The position numbers and the translations under genes were made by a program. A stretch of DNA of 64,000 nt from Prescottella defluvii (GTDB taxonomy: Bacteria > Actinomycetota > Actinomycetes > Mycobacteriales > Mycobacteriaceae), in the NCBI RefSeq assembly GCF_000738775.1, contig NZ_JPOC01000005.1, positions 49,002 through 113,001 on the forward strand. The letters run 5' to 3'. Below are positions 29,635-38,302 of this stretch, one piece after another. The notes under the pieces are model-generated. The model searched no databases, had not been told where the DNA came from, and was given only the letters and a program-made list of their open reading frames with translations. Numbering within the stretch: position 1 is the stretch's first letter; each line of letters opens with the position of its first letter.

Positions 29635-30879
29635 TCACGCGTTGCCGGCGCGCCAGGTCTCCCACGGGATGTTCCAGTCGCCGAGCCCGTCCGTGCCGGA
29701 CAGTGTCCCGCCGACGGTGTTCTCGACGATCACGATGTCGCCGCGCTTGGTGTTGTCGTAGATCCATTTGGCGTTGGACGGGCTGAGGTTGAGGCATCCG
29801 TGGCTGACGTTGCGCGAGCCCTGGTCACTGATCGACCACGGCGCGGAGTGGAAGAAGATGCCGCTGTACGACATTCGTGTGGCCCAGTCGACGGGCGTCT
29901 TGTATCCGTCCGGCGAGGTCACCGGGACGCCGTAGGTCGACGAGTCCATGACGAGGTGGTCGAACCGGTCTCCGATGACGTAGACGCCGTTGTCGGTCGG
30001 GGTGCTGTCCTTGCCCATCGAGGTCGGCATCGTCTTCACGGTCTTCCCCGACACGTCGACGGTCACCTGCTTGGTGTCGTCGTCGACTTTCATGATGACG
30101 GCGTCGCCGATCGTGAACGACGAACGCACGTCCTCCTGCCCGAACAGCCCCTTGCCGAGGTCGCGGCCGTACGCCTTGACGTCGACGCTGACCTTGGTGC
30201 CGGGAGCCCAGTAGTTCTGCGGACGCCAGCGCACCTCGCGGTTGTTGAGCCAGTAGAAGGCGCCCTCGACCGGCGGCACGGTGACGACCTCGATCGCAGC
30301 CTCCGCGGCCTTGCGATCCGGAATGTTCTCGTCGAACTGGATGGCGACCGGTTGCCCGATACCGACGACGCTGCCGTCCCAGGGCATCACGTAGGGCTTG
30401 GTGAGGTTCCCGGGGGCGCTGGTCGTGAACGACAGGGCGGTCGACGTCGAGCCACCGAGTCCGTACGCGTCGGCCCTGAGCGTGTACTTCCGGTTGTAGC
30501 CGAGCGGCTCGGTGTTGGTCCACGACAATCCGTCCGGAGCAACAGCGCCCGCGACCCGCTTGCCTTCCGAGTTCCGCAGATCGACGTCGGCGAGTCGACC
30601 GTCGGTCACGCGGACCTCGACCGGATCACCGGGCGAGAAGCCGACGGCACCGTCGGCGACCGCGGTGGTGAGCTTCGGGTGGATCAGTGCGAGGACCGGA
30701 TTGGAGTCGATCGGCCCCGCATCGGAGGCGGAGGCTCCGGCCGCGCCGGTCGAGATGGTGCAGCCCGTGACGAGCATCACCATCCCCAATGCTGCTGCGG
30801 CGACCGCCGCGGTGACGGGCATCCTCGATCTCGTCGCCCCACCTCCGCGCCGACGACACCCACCGCGACTGACCTTCAT
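29635..30879 (-). CDS. ldtB: L,D-transpeptidase lipoprotein, LdtMt2-like
   Basis: The 414-residue precursor has a basic N-terminus, a hydrophobic stretch and a lipobox (LVTGC, Cys about residue 41), two immunoglobulin-like domains (about 60-250), and a C-terminal YkuD catalytic domain with HSAPWS and the active-site SHGCLNLSP (Cys about residue 367). It makes 3-3 cross-links in peptidoglycan, which is the carbapenem-sensitive, beta-lactam-tolerant route in mycobacteria. Length and position between orn and bcp/acpS/fas match LdtMt2 (Rv2518c). ATG 30877-30879 is used; a TTG just before it is ignored. Confidence 0.9.
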   Translation of the reverse strand: MKVSRGGCRRRGGGATRSRMPVTAAVAAAALGMVMLVTGCTISTGAAGASASDAGPIDSNPVLALIHPKLTTAVADGAVGFSPGDPVEVRVTDGRLADVDLRNSEGKRVAGAVAPDGLSWTNTEPLGYNRKYTLRADAYGLGGSTSTALSFTTSAPGNLTKPYVMPWDGSVVGIGQPVAIQFDENIPDRKAAEAAIEVVTVPPVEGAFYWLNNREVRWRPQNYWAPGTKVSVDVKAYGRDLGKGLFGQEDVRSSFTIGDAVIMKVDDDTKQVTVDVSGKTVKTMPTSMGKDSTPTDNGVYVIGDRFDHLVMDSSTYGVPVTSPDGYKTPVDWATRMSYSGIFFHSAPWSISDQGSRNVSHGCLNLSPSNAKWIYDNTKRGDIVIVENTVGGTLSGTDGLGDWNIPWETWRAGNA

Positions 30880-31153
30880 CAAAACCCCACTTCACACTGC
30901 ACAACTGCCGAGGCGAGCCCCTTCGGCCGACCCCACACGCGTGCCGGCCCGGTAGTCCCTGCAGCACCCGCGTCACTGCATGATGCCAGGTTCGCGGAGC
31001 CGACCTCCGCGACGTGCCGGGCGGGTGAGTAACGGTCGAATACCGATCGCCACCTGCGGCTCGAGGGGTGCCCGGGTGCAGATTTGCTTTCGCTCGAAGC
31101 CGTCCGCTAATGTTCTCTTCGCACCGAGCGAGGGACACCTCGTGACGAGCAAT

Positions 31154-31226
31154 GCGCCTATAGCTCAGTTGGTAGAGCAAGTGACTCTTAATCACTGGGT
31201 CCGGGGTTCGAGTCCCTGTGGGCGCA
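31154..31226 (+). tRNA. tRNA-Lys (CTT), copy 1
   Basis: Acceptor GCGCCTA pairs with TGGGCGC; anticodon loop CTCTTAA gives CTT; T loop TTCGAGT. No encoded CCA. The 73-base sequence is identical to the copy at 31267-31339. Confidence 0.95.
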
Positions 31227-31266
31227 CGCTAGTTCACTAGCAGCCGGTTTTCCGGCAAATGGGCAT

Positions 31267-31339
31267 GCGCCTATAGCTCAGTTGGTAGAGCAAGTGACTC
31301 TTAATCACTGGGTCCGGGGTTCGAGTCCCTGTGGGCGCA
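31267..31339 (+). tRNA. tRNA-Lys (CTT), copy 2
   Basis: Identical to copy 1, 40 bases downstream, and followed by the shared terminator at 31344. The pair arose by tandem duplication. Confidence 0.95.
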
Positions 31340-31343
31340 CCGT

Positions 31344-31378
31344 GAAAGGCCCCCGCACTTCATGTGCGGGGGCCTTTC
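31344..31378 (+). terminator. Terminator of the tRNA-Lys pair
   Basis: Perfect 15-bp stem GAAAGGCCCCCGCAC/GTGCGGGGGCCTTTC with a five-base loop, 4 bases after the second tRNA-Lys. Confidence 0.9.
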
Positions 31379-31500
31379 GTCGTTTCCGGCCGAACGCTCG
31401 ATGCCCTCGATGCCTCCGATGCCTCCGAAACGACGAACGGGACGTCAGGTAATGTGTGACCTGACGTCCCGTTCGAACTGCCGGACGCGACCCGGTCGCG

Positions 31501-31722
31501 TCAGCGGAAGATCTTGCGCAGCACCAGCAGCCCGACGACAGCACCGGCACCGATGAGGGCCGCCTTCACGGCGGGCTCGTTCAACTTGGCGAGGACACTC
31601 TGCTTGGTGGTCTCGACCAGCCGCTTCGGGTTGGTGCGGACCGCGAGCACGTCGAGTGTCTGCGCGAGTTGATTGCGGGCGTTCTCGATGTCCCGCTCGA
31701 TGCTCTCGGTGTCCCTGGGCAC
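31501..31722 (-). CDS. DUF3618 small membrane protein (Rv2520c-like)
   Basis: The 73-residue protein has the DUF3618 pattern: an acidic N-terminal helix (DTESIERDIENARNQLAQTL), the DVLAVRTNPKRLVE segment and one C-terminal transmembrane helix (ALIGAGAVVGLLVLRKIF). GTG 31720-31722 follows GGAGG. It is divergent from bcp, as Rv2520c is from Rv2521. Function unknown; the topology suggests a membrane-bound amphipathic helix. Confidence 0.82.
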   Translation of the reverse strand: MPRDTESIERDIENARNQLAQTLDVLAVRTNPKRLVETTKQSVLAKLNEPAVKAALIGAGAVVGLLVLRKIFR

Positions 31723-31897
31723 GTGTCCTCCAACTGGTTCGAATCGGTGCGGCTGCGTTGCTGCTGCGCCGGTCACGCTACCGGCACGGCTCGACACAAC
31801 CGTAGAGCAGAAGGCACTGCGGAGCGTCGCGCGGACCTCCCGGGGACGGACTGTGGCCGTCGGGGGCCGTCGGGGGCCTTCGGTAGCCTCAGTCGCT

Positions 31898-32368
31898 GTG
31901 ACCGACAACAGGCTCGCCCCCGGCGACATCGCACCCGACTTCACCCTGCCCGACGCCGACGGCAACGAGGTGTCGCTCGCCGACTACCGCGGCCGCAAGG
32001 TGATCGTGTACTTCTACCCCGCTGCGAGCACGCCGGGCTGCACCAAGCAGGCGTGCGACTTCCGCGACAGCCTCGCCGAACTCAACGAGGCCGGCCTGGA
32101 CGTCGTCGGCATCTCCCCCGACAAGCCGGCCAAGCTCGCGAAGTTCCGCGACAACGAGGGCCTGACCTTCCCGCTGCTGTCCGATCCCGAGAAGACGACG
32201 CTCACCGCGTGGGGCGCGTTCGGCGAGAAGAAGATGTACGGCAAGGTCGTCCAGGGCGTCATCCGCTCGACGTTCCTCGTCGACGAGGACGGCAAGATCG
32301 AGGTGGCGCAGTACAACGTGCGCGCCACCGGTCACGTCGCCAAGCTCCGCCGCGACCTGTCGGTCTGA
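31898..32368 (+). CDS. bcp: Thioredoxin-dependent peroxiredoxin, Bcp/PrxQ type
   Basis: The 156-residue protein has the PrxQ active site STPGCTKQACDFRD: the peroxidatic Cys and, five residues later, the resolving Cys. LAPGDIAPDFTLPDADG begins the thioredoxin fold. It reduces peroxides in the cytosol. GTG 31898 gives the family N-terminus; the long open frame from 31673 overlaps the divergent DUF3618 gene and is rejected. It converges on the M20 peptidase gene. Confidence 0.93.
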   Translation: MTDNRLAPGDIAPDFTLPDADGNEVSLADYRGRKVIVYFYPAASTPGCTKQACDFRDSLAELNEAGLDVVGISPDKPAKLAKFRDNEGLTFPLLSDPEKTTLTAWGAFGEKKMYGKVVQGVIRSTFLVDEDGKIEVAQYNVRATGHVAKLRRDLSV

Positions 32369-32388
32369 CACCGACCCCGGCCGAGCCG

Positions 32389-33744
32389 TCAGCCGAGGCC
32401 CTGCAGGAACAGGGCCTCGGCGACGGCGAGGTTCTCGATCTCCGACGGATCCACGCTCTCGTTGGGCGCGTGGATCAGTGCCCGCGGTTCCTCGACGCCC
32501 ATCAGCACGATCTCGGCGTCGGGAAACTGTCCGGCCACGACGTTGCACAGCGGGATCGTGCCGCCCTGCCCCGCCACCGCGACATCGGTACCGAACGCCT
32601 CCGCGAGCGCGGCCGTCAGCGCGGTGTATCCGGGGCCGGACGTCTTCGCCCGGAACGGCGATCCGACGGCCTCGCGTTCCACCGTCACCCGGGCGCCCCA
32701 CGGCGCGGACTTCTCGAGATGCGCGATGAGTGCGTCCTGGGCCGCGACCGGATCCATGCCCGCCGGCACCCGCAGATTGAGGCGGGCCGATGCCCGCGGC
32801 TGGATGGCCGCCGCGGATCCGACGACCGGCGGCGCGTCGATTCCGAGGATGGTCAGTGCCGGGCGCGCCCACACCGCGTCCGCGACCGACCCCGAACCGG
32901 TGAGGCGGACCCCGTCGAGCACGCCGGCGTCGGCCCGGAACTGTTCCTCCGGGTACTGCGCGCCGTCCCAGTCCTGGGCGGTGTCGAGCCCGTCGACGAC
33001 GGTGTTGCCGCCGTGATCGCGCAGGGTGGAGAGCATCTGCACGAGCGCAGCCAGGGCGTCCGGCGCGGAACCGCCGTACATGCCCGAATGCAGTTCGCCC
33101 GCGAGGGTTTCCACGTGCACGACGACGTTCGCGATTCCCCGCAGGCTGGTCGTGAGGGTGGGCCGGCCGACGGCGACGTTGCCGGTGTCCGCGATCACGA
33201 CGACGTCGGCGGCGAACAGTTCGGGGCGCTGCTCGACCAGATCCTCGAGTCCCCCGCCGCCCGTCTCCTCGGAACCCTCCGACACGATGCGGACCCCCAC
33301 CGGCAGCGGCCGCCCCGACCCGGCCAGCGCCCGCAGCGCGAGCAGGTGCATGACGACGTTGCCCTTGCAGTCCGCGGCGCCGCGGCCGTACCACCGGCCG
33401 TCGCGCTCGGTGAGGTCGAACGGCGGCGTGGTCCACAGCGCCTCGTCGCCCGCGGGTTGGACGTCGTAGTGGCTGTAGAGCAGCACCGTCGGCGCGCCGT
33501 CGGGTCCGGGTTGGTGTCCGACGACCGCGTGTGACCCGTCGGACGTCTCGATCAGTTCGACGTGACCGATCCCGGCCGCCCGGAAGGCGTCGGCGACCCA
33601 GTTCGCGGCGCCGGCGCACTGATCGGGCGGGGCCTGCCGGGGATCGGCGATGGAGCGGAACGCCACGAGCGCGGCGAGTTCGTCACGCGCGGTCGGCATC
33701 ATCTCCCGGATCCGGGTCCGAATCTCGTCCGACGTCTGCACCAC
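32389..33744 (-). CDS. M20-family dipeptidase/metallopeptidase
   Basis: The 451-residue enzyme has the M20 metal ligands: His in LLYSHYDVQPAGDE, Asp in GRGAADCKGN, the base and metal Glu pair in VSEGSEETGG, Asp in VIADTGN, and the late His in LIHAPNESVD. It removes amino acids from small peptides using two zinc ions in the cytosol. The start lies in a run of GTG codons; GTG 33742-33744 is 8 bases after GGAGG, but the next codon upstream is possible. The same gene (Rv2522c) lies between bcp and acpS in M. tuberculosis. Confidence 0.87.
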   Translation of the reverse strand: MVQTSDEIRTRIREMMPTARDELAALVAFRSIADPRQAPPDQCAGAANWVADAFRAAGIGHVELIETSDGSHAVVGHQPGPDGAPTVLLYSHYDVQPAGDEALWTTPPFDLTERDGRWYGRGAADCKGNVVMHLLALRALAGSGRPLPVGVRIVSEGSEETGGGGLEDLVEQRPELFAADVVVIADTGNVAVGRPTLTTSLRGIANVVVHVETLAGELHSGMYGGSAPDALAALVQMLSTLRDHGGNTVVDGLDTAQDWDGAQYPEEQFRADAGVLDGVRLTGSGSVADAVWARPALTILGIDAPPVVGSAAAIQPRASARLNLRVPAGMDPVAAQDALIAHLEKSAPWGARVTVEREAVGSPFRAKTSGPGYTALTAALAEAFGTDVAVAGQGGTIPLCNVVAGQFPDAEIVLMGVEEPRALIHAPNESVDPSEIENLAVAEALFLQGLG

Positions 33745-33817
33745 CACGGCCACCTCCAGCAATCTCGGGTCGCATCCGAGCCTACGATCCGGAGACCACC
33801 GACGGGGCGTTGTGGCG

Positions 33818-34555
33818 CTAGGAGTCGTACCGCGCCACGAGACGTTCGACACCGTCGAGGAGCAACGACAGCGCGAACCGGAAATCGGCTTGCTCCCAGT
33901 CGACGTCGTCCTCCTCGAAGGCGCCGCTGCCCAGCGCCGACAGGACGGCGGGAAACTGCGCCGGATCGAGGATCTGCGGCAGGATGCGCGCGTAGTTGTC
34001 CGGTTCCGCGTCCGGGACGAGATCCATGGCGAATCGTGCACGTCCGATGACGTGCACCGAGACGTTGAGCGCGATCTGCACCTTGACCGCCTCGGGCAGC
34101 CCGGCCGATGCCAGGCACCCGAGGGCGGCCTCGAGCCAGGCCACGTTGTTCGGCCCCAGCGGCGCGCCGTTGATCGGGAGCCGCAGCCACCATCGGTGGC
34201 GCATGAGGGCGTCGTATTCGGCGTGCGCCCACATCTCGAGCCCTTCCCGCCACGACAGGGTCGGCGGAATCGTCGGCGGTGGGCCGAGGACGCGGTCGGA
34301 GATCAGTTCGAGCAGCTCGTCCTTGCTTTCGACGTACCGGTACAGCGACATCGTGGTGAAGCCCAGACGCTTCGCGACCCGCGCCATCGACAGCGACGCC
34401 ACACCCTCGTCGTCGGCCAGTTCGATGGCGGCGTCGAGGATCTCGGGCACGCTCAGGCCCCGCTTGGGGCCGCGGCTGCCGGATTCGCCCAGTCCCCAGG
34501 CAAGTTCGACGACCCGAGGCAGTGCCGCGCCGTCAGTGGTCTCCATCCGCGTCAC
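33818..34555 (-). CDS. TetR-family repressor of the adjacent ABC exporter
   Basis: The 245-residue protein has a TetR helix-turn-helix (LADDEGVASLSMARVAKRLG, then FTTMSLYRYVESKDELLELI) and the TetR_C_1-type ligand domain (LPINGAPLGPNNVAWLEAAL). It is divergent from a DrrA/DrrB-type ABC exporter, a common layout for drug-responsive repressors. GTG 34553-34555 has GGGAG nine bases upstream; an ATG 33 bases further upstream is an alternative. Candidate operators lie at 34586-34636. Confidence 0.85.
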   Translation of the reverse strand: MTRMETTDGAALPRVVELAWGLGESGSRGPKRGLSVPEILDAAIELADDEGVASLSMARVAKRLGFTTMSLYRYVESKDELLELISDRVLGPPPTIPPTLSWREGLEMWAHAEYDALMRHRWWLRLPINGAPLGPNNVAWLEAALGCLASAGLPEAVKVQIALNVSVHVIGRARFAMDLVPDAEPDNYARILPQILDPAQFPAVLSALGSGAFEEDDVDWEQADFRFALSLLLDGVERLVARYDS

Positions 34556-34615
34556 CGCTCCTCGCTCCCGCTGAACTCTTGCGCTCATCCTAAAACTGCG
34601 TATGTTGTAAACAGT

Positions 34616-34632
34616 TGTGTATGACGTACACA
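34616..34632. promoter_or_regulatory. Dyad TGTGTA-N5-TACACA between TetR and ABC exporter genes
   Basis: A perfect 6-bp inverted repeat, 20 bases before the exporter start. Related AACTG elements (34594-34599, 34611-34616 and 34631-34636) flank it, so the operator may be larger. Confidence 0.6.
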
Positions 34633-34651
34633 GTTTCGGGGAGGAAGTCAC

Positions 34652-35605
34652 GTGAACGAATCACAATCCACACACGCCATCGCGGTCACCGGCCTACGGA
34701 AGACCTTCGGCGACCGCACGGTGCTGGACGACCTGGATCTCCACGTGCCCTCCGGCAGCGTGTTCGCGCTGCTCGGGGCCAACGGCGCGGGCAAGACCAC
34801 CACGGTTCGCATCCTGTCGACCCTGCTGCCGTTCGACGCCGGGCGGGTCGAGGTGGCGGGACACCAGCTGCCGTCACAGGCCCGAGCGGTCCGCACCGAC
34901 ATCAGCGTGACCGGCCAGTACGCATCGGTCGACGCACTGCTCACCGGCCGCGAGAACCTCGCCCTCCTGGGCGATCTGCATCACCTCGGCCGTCGCGAAT
35001 CGCGGCGCCGCGCAGACGAACTCCTCGAGCAGTTCGATCTCACCGCCGCCGCGAACCAGCGCGCCGACAGCTACTCCGGTGGCATGCGCCGACGCCTCGA
35101 CCTCGCGATGAGCCTGGTCGCGCGTCCGCGGGTGCTGTTCCTCGACGAGCCGACGACCGGGCTCGACCCGCGGAGCCGCCGGGACGTGTGGGCGATGGTG
35201 CGTGAACTGGTCCGCGACGGCACCACCATCCTGCTGACCACCCAGTACCTCGACGAGGCCGACGAACTCGCCGACCGGATCGCCGTCCTCGATGCCGGCC
35301 GGATCGTCGCAGAAGGCACCGCGGACGAGCTCAAAGAGCTGGTCCCCGGCGGGCACGTGGAGATCACGGTGCACGACCCGGCCCAACTCGCTCGCGCGAG
35401 CGCGGCGCTGTCCGACGCCGTCGTCGACCTCGACAACTCGACGCTGCAGATCCCCACCGACGGCAGCATTCGCTCGCTCAAGGCGCTGCTCGACCGCATC
35501 GACGATCCGGCGCTGTCGGTCGACCGGTTCACCCTGCACACCCCCGATCTCGACGACGTGTTCTTCGCCCTGACCGGCGCCGCACGCAAGGAGGAAGTCC
35601 GATGA
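34652..35605 (+). CDS. ABC transporter ATP-binding protein, DrrA-like
   Basis: The 317-residue ATPase has Walker A GANGAGKTTT (about residues 46-55), the signature SYSGGMRRRLDLAMSL (about 141-156), Walker B RVLFLDEPTTGLDP and the H-loop region replaced by TTQYLDEADEL as in DrrA-type exporters, where a glutamine takes the usual histidine place. The C-terminal domain with HTPDLDDVFFALTG is also typical of drug-exporting DrrA proteins. GTG 34652 follows GAGGAAG. It pairs with the permease gene through an ATGA overlap. Confidence 0.92.
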   Translation: MNESQSTHAIAVTGLRKTFGDRTVLDDLDLHVPSGSVFALLGANGAGKTTTVRILSTLLPFDAGRVEVAGHQLPSQARAVRTDISVTGQYASVDALLTGRENLALLGDLHHLGRRESRRRADELLEQFDLTAAANQRADSYSGGMRRRLDLAMSLVARPRVLFLDEPTTGLDPRSRRDVWAMVRELVRDGTTILLTTQYLDEADELADRIAVLDAGRIVAEGTADELKELVPGGHVEITVHDPAQLARASAALSDAVVDLDNSTLQIPTDGSIRSLKALLDRIDDPALSVDRFTLHTPDLDDVFFALTGAARKEEVR

Positions 35606-36390
35606 CCGTGTCGACCCCGACCGCGCACGAACCGATCTCCGCGGTGTCGGACTCCTGGACGATGTTGCGGCGGAATCTCACCCACATCTCACGCAGCCCG
35701 GACACGATGATCACGGCCCTCGTCCTGCCGCTCATGTTGATGGTGATGTTCGTCTACGTGTTCGGCGGTGCCATCGATACCGGCGGCGCCTACGTCGACT
35801 ACGTCGTACCGGGCATCATCCTGCTGTGCGCCGCGTTCGGTGCGGCCACAACGGCGGTGAGCGTCTCCAGCGACATGACCGACGGCATCATCGACCGGTT
35901 TCGCACCTTGCCCATCGCGCGGTCCGCGGTCCTGACCGGGCACGTGCTGGCAAGTGTCGTGCGCAACATGATCACGACCGCGATCGTCGTCGTGTTCGCA
36001 CTGCTGATCGGGTTCCGACCGACGGCGGATCCCGTGCGGTGGCTCGGGGCGATCGGGATCATCGCGCTGTTCGTGTTCGCGTTGTCGTACTTGTCGACCG
36101 CGCTCGGGTTGCTCGCGAAGAACCCGGAGGCCGCGAGCGGCTTCACGTTCGTCTTCCTGTTCCTGCCCTATGTCAGCAGCGCTTTCGTTCCGGCCGAGAC
36201 GATGCCGAGCTGGCTGCAGTGGTTCGCCGCCAACCAGCCGGTCACCCCCGTCATCGAAACGGTTCGCGGGCTGTTGATGGGCACCCCGATCGGAAACAGC
36301 GCCGCGCTGGCCGTGCTCTGGTGTGCCGCCGTCGCCGCCGCCGGATTCGTCGGCGCCACGACGCTGTACCGCAGGCGAACCACGCGTTAG
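35602..36390 (+). CDS. ABC-2 type permease, DrrB-like
   Basis: The 262-residue membrane protein has six hydrophobic segments and the ABC-2 transporter pattern (MITALVLPLMLMVMFVYVFG; PIARSAVLTGHVLASVVRN; PYVSSAFVPAETMPSWLQWF). Its ATG overlaps the stop of the ATPase gene by four bases. The pair likely exports a drug, antibiotic or lipid; it is under control of the divergent TetR. Confidence 0.92.
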   Translation: MTVSTPTAHEPISAVSDSWTMLRRNLTHISRSPDTMITALVLPLMLMVMFVYVFGGAIDTGGAYVDYVVPGIILLCAAFGAATTAVSVSSDMTDGIIDRFRTLPIARSAVLTGHVLASVVRNMITTAIVVVFALLIGFRPTADPVRWLGAIGIIALFVFALSYLSTALGLLAKNPEAASGFTFVFLFLPYVSSAFVPAETMPSWLQWFAANQPVTPVIETVRGLLMGTPIGNSAALAVLWCAAVAAAGFVGATTLYRRRTTR

Positions 36391-36453
36391 CGGTACCGGG
36401 AGAAACACCAGAACGGGAAGGTCGTCGAATCTGGCGGCAAAGACCGATAATCT

Positions 36454-37149
36454 GTGCTCGTGGAGTCCACTACCAGCCGCCGTCCCCCTCGCAGGGTGGA
36501 CCCCGCGCTGGAGGTCCAGAGCGACCCCCAGGAACTGATGCCCCGGAAACGCCCCACGCAGGAGCGCAGCCGACGCAAATTCGATGCCCTGCTGGCCTCG
36601 TCACGCGAGTTGCTGGTCGACGTCGGCTTCGAGTCGTTCACGTGCGAGGAGGTCGCGGCACGGGCGGATGTGCCCATCGGCACGCTGTACCAGTTCTTCG
36701 CGAACAAGTACGTGATCGTCTGTGAACTCAACCGGCAGGATCTGAAGGGCGTACAGCAGGAGCTGGAGGCGTTCAACGGGGAGGTCCCGTCGCTCGACTG
36801 GCTGCGGTTCCTCAACAAGTTCGTCGATCACATGGCCGGGCTGTGGACGTCGGATCCGTCACGCCGCGAGGTGTGGCTGGCGATGCAGTCGACGCCGTCG
36901 ACGCGGGCCACCGGTGTGATCCACGAGAAGGCGCTCGCCGAGCAGATCTCCCTCATGCTCGCCCCGCTCACCCCGCACACACCCCGCGAGCGCCGCACGA
37001 TGATGGCCGAGGTCCTCGTCCACGTCGTCTACTCGATGTTGAACTTCTCCGTCCAGGACGGCCAGAGCCACAGCGACGCCGTCGCCGAACTCAAGCGATT
37101 GATGGTCGCGTACCTCCTGGTGGCCGAGAAGGAAGCCCGCTCCAAGTAG
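36454..37149 (+). CDS. TetR-family regulator of unknown target
   Basis: The 231-residue protein has about 30 extra N-terminal residues rich in Arg and Pro, followed by a TetR helix-turn-helix (VGFESFTCEEVAARADVPIG, then TLYQFFANKYVIVCELNR). The start may be GTG 36454 or GTG 36460; neither has a clear ribosome binding site, so it may be leaderless. It follows the ABC permease gene by 63 bases on the same strand and could be part of that unit. It does not resemble FasR of mycobacteria in the parts I can compare. Confidence 0.8.
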   Translation: MLVESTTSRRPPRRVDPALEVQSDPQELMPRKRPTQERSRRKFDALLASSRELLVDVGFESFTCEEVAARADVPIGTLYQFFANKYVIVCELNRQDLKGVQQELEAFNGEVPSLDWLRFLNKFVDHMAGLWTSDPSRREVWLAMQSTPSTRATGVIHEKALAEQISLMLAPLTPHTPRERRTMMAEVLVHVVYSMLNFSVQDGQSHSDAVAELKRLMVAYLLVAEKEARSK

Positions 37150-37178
37150 CCCGATCGGGTCGCGTCGGCGCCGTCGAA

Positions 37179-37793
37179 TCAACGGAACACGGTGGGCACG
37201 TCCAGTCTGTGCTCGACACGACTGACGACGGGTAGGCGCGCGATGGCGTAGCGGGCATCGACCTTGGGCGCCCCGGAACGGTCGACCGGAATCGACGGGC
37301 GGATGGCTCGACCGTCACGGTCGACCAGCCACACCATCGGGCACGTCGTCCCGGGGCTGCAGTGATCGGACGGTGGTCGGCGGGTCTTCCCGAACCACGC
37401 CTCGATCCACCATCCCGGCGGATCCGAATGCTCCGACAATGCGGCCAGCAGGTCACCGAGATCACCCTCGCGCCGCACTTCGTCCACCGTCTCGGTGGTT
37501 CCGGCGGGCTGCTGTCCGTCGGCGCCGAAGTACGTCCAGCCCGCGCCTCCGCCGCAAGTGACGACGGCGACCGGATCGAAATCGTCAGGGACCGTTCCCG
37601 GTTCAGGCGGCTCGAAGCTCTGTGGCGCCGGCCGAGGGAAGTGACCGGGGAACATTCCCGGGTCCAGGCAGGTCACCTCCGCAACCGCCTGCGCCGGGTC
37701 GGGACGGTCCGGTTGGCGTTCGTGCAGCTGGATCGCTCCGGCCGTCGCAGCGCCGACCGCCAGGGCAACCAGGCCAAGGTCCCTCGCCTTCAT
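37179..37793 (-). CDS. Exported or membrane-anchored protein of unknown function
   Basis: The 204-residue product has an N-terminal hydrophobic helix (LGLVALAVGAATAGAI) that may anchor it or act as a signal peptide, a Pro-rich segment (HFPRPAPQSFEPPEPGTVPD) and about four cysteines in the exported part (two as CSPGTTC). No family is recognised. The ATG 37791-37793 is chosen; a GTG 18 bases upstream is possible. It lies between the TetR gene and the acpS terminator, convergent with the former. Confidence 0.6.
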   Translation of the reverse strand: MKARDLGLVALAVGAATAGAIQLHERQPDRPDPAQAVAEVTCLDPGMFPGHFPRPAPQSFEPPEPGTVPDDFDPVAVVTCGGGAGWTYFGADGQQPAGTTETVDEVRREGDLGDLLAALSEHSDPPGWWIEAWFGKTRRPPSDHCSPGTTCPMVWLVDRDGRAIRPSIPVDRSGAPKVDARYAIARLPVVSRVEHRLDVPTVFR

Positions 37794-37834
37794 CGTGTCG
37801 ACGATATCCACGGCGGGGTCGGTGAGAGGACAGA

Positions 37835-37875
37835 ACGAGGCCGGCCGACGGATTGTGTCCGTCGACCGGCCTCGT
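37835..37875 (-). terminator. Terminator of the fas-acpS operon
   Basis: A 10-bp stem ACGAGGCCGG/CCGGCCTCGT continued by a mismatch and CGACGGA/TCCGTCG, 17 bases after the acpS stop on the minus strand. The tail (TCTGTCC) is weak, so termination may be partly helix-driven. Confidence 0.7.
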
Positions 37876-37891
37876 GTTCTTCCGTGCTCGA

Positions 37892-38302
37892 TCAGCCGAT
37901 GGGCTGGATCGGGTCAGGTTCTTCGATCACGACCATCGCCCCCGCGACGTCACCGTCGTGGGTGAGCGAGAGGTGGATCTTCGCGGACGGCAGGAACTGC
38001 GCGGCCTCGTCGTGCAGCTTGATCGTCGGACGCCCCCAGGCGTCGTTGACGACCTCGACCTGCACGTAGGCGTTGTCCCCGACGGCCGGCGGCCGGGCGA
38101 ACCGCGAGGCCGCCCACGCCTTGATCACGGCTTCCTTGGCCGCCCAGCGGACCGCGTAGTGCCGGGCCGGTTCACTCTTGGCCTCGCAGTAGCGCCGCTC
38201 GCCGGGCCGGAAGCTCGACTTCATCGCGGTGCCGGGACGCTTCAGCTGCTCCTCGAACTCCGAGATCGTGACGACGTCGAAGCCGATTCCGAGAATTGCC
38301 AT
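37892..38302 (-). CDS. acpS: Holo-ACP synthase (phosphopantetheinyl transferase) for FAS I
   Basis: The 136-residue AcpS has GIGFDVVTISEFEEQL near its N-terminus and the WAAKEAVIKAW signature (about residues 53-63) with the magnesium-binding Glu. It transfers phosphopantetheine from CoA to the ACP domain of FAS I. In actinobacteria that have FAS I, this activity is encoded by a separate gene directly after fas, as here. Its ATG overlaps the fas TGA by one base (TGATG), so the pair is translationally coupled. Confidence 0.95.
   Translation of the reverse strand: MAILGIGFDVVTISEFEEQLKRPGTAMKSSFRPGERRYCEAKSEPARHYAVRWAAKEAVIKAWAASRFARPPAVGDNAYVQVEVVNDAWGRPTIKLHDEAAQFLPSAKIHLSLTHDGDVAGAMVVIEEPDPIQPIG

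Noticed and set aside
36454..37149. TetR gene upstream of acpS as FasR
   Set aside because: The helix-turn-helix region does not resemble what I recall of FasR, it is separated from fas by acpS and another gene, and mycobacterial fasR lies elsewhere.
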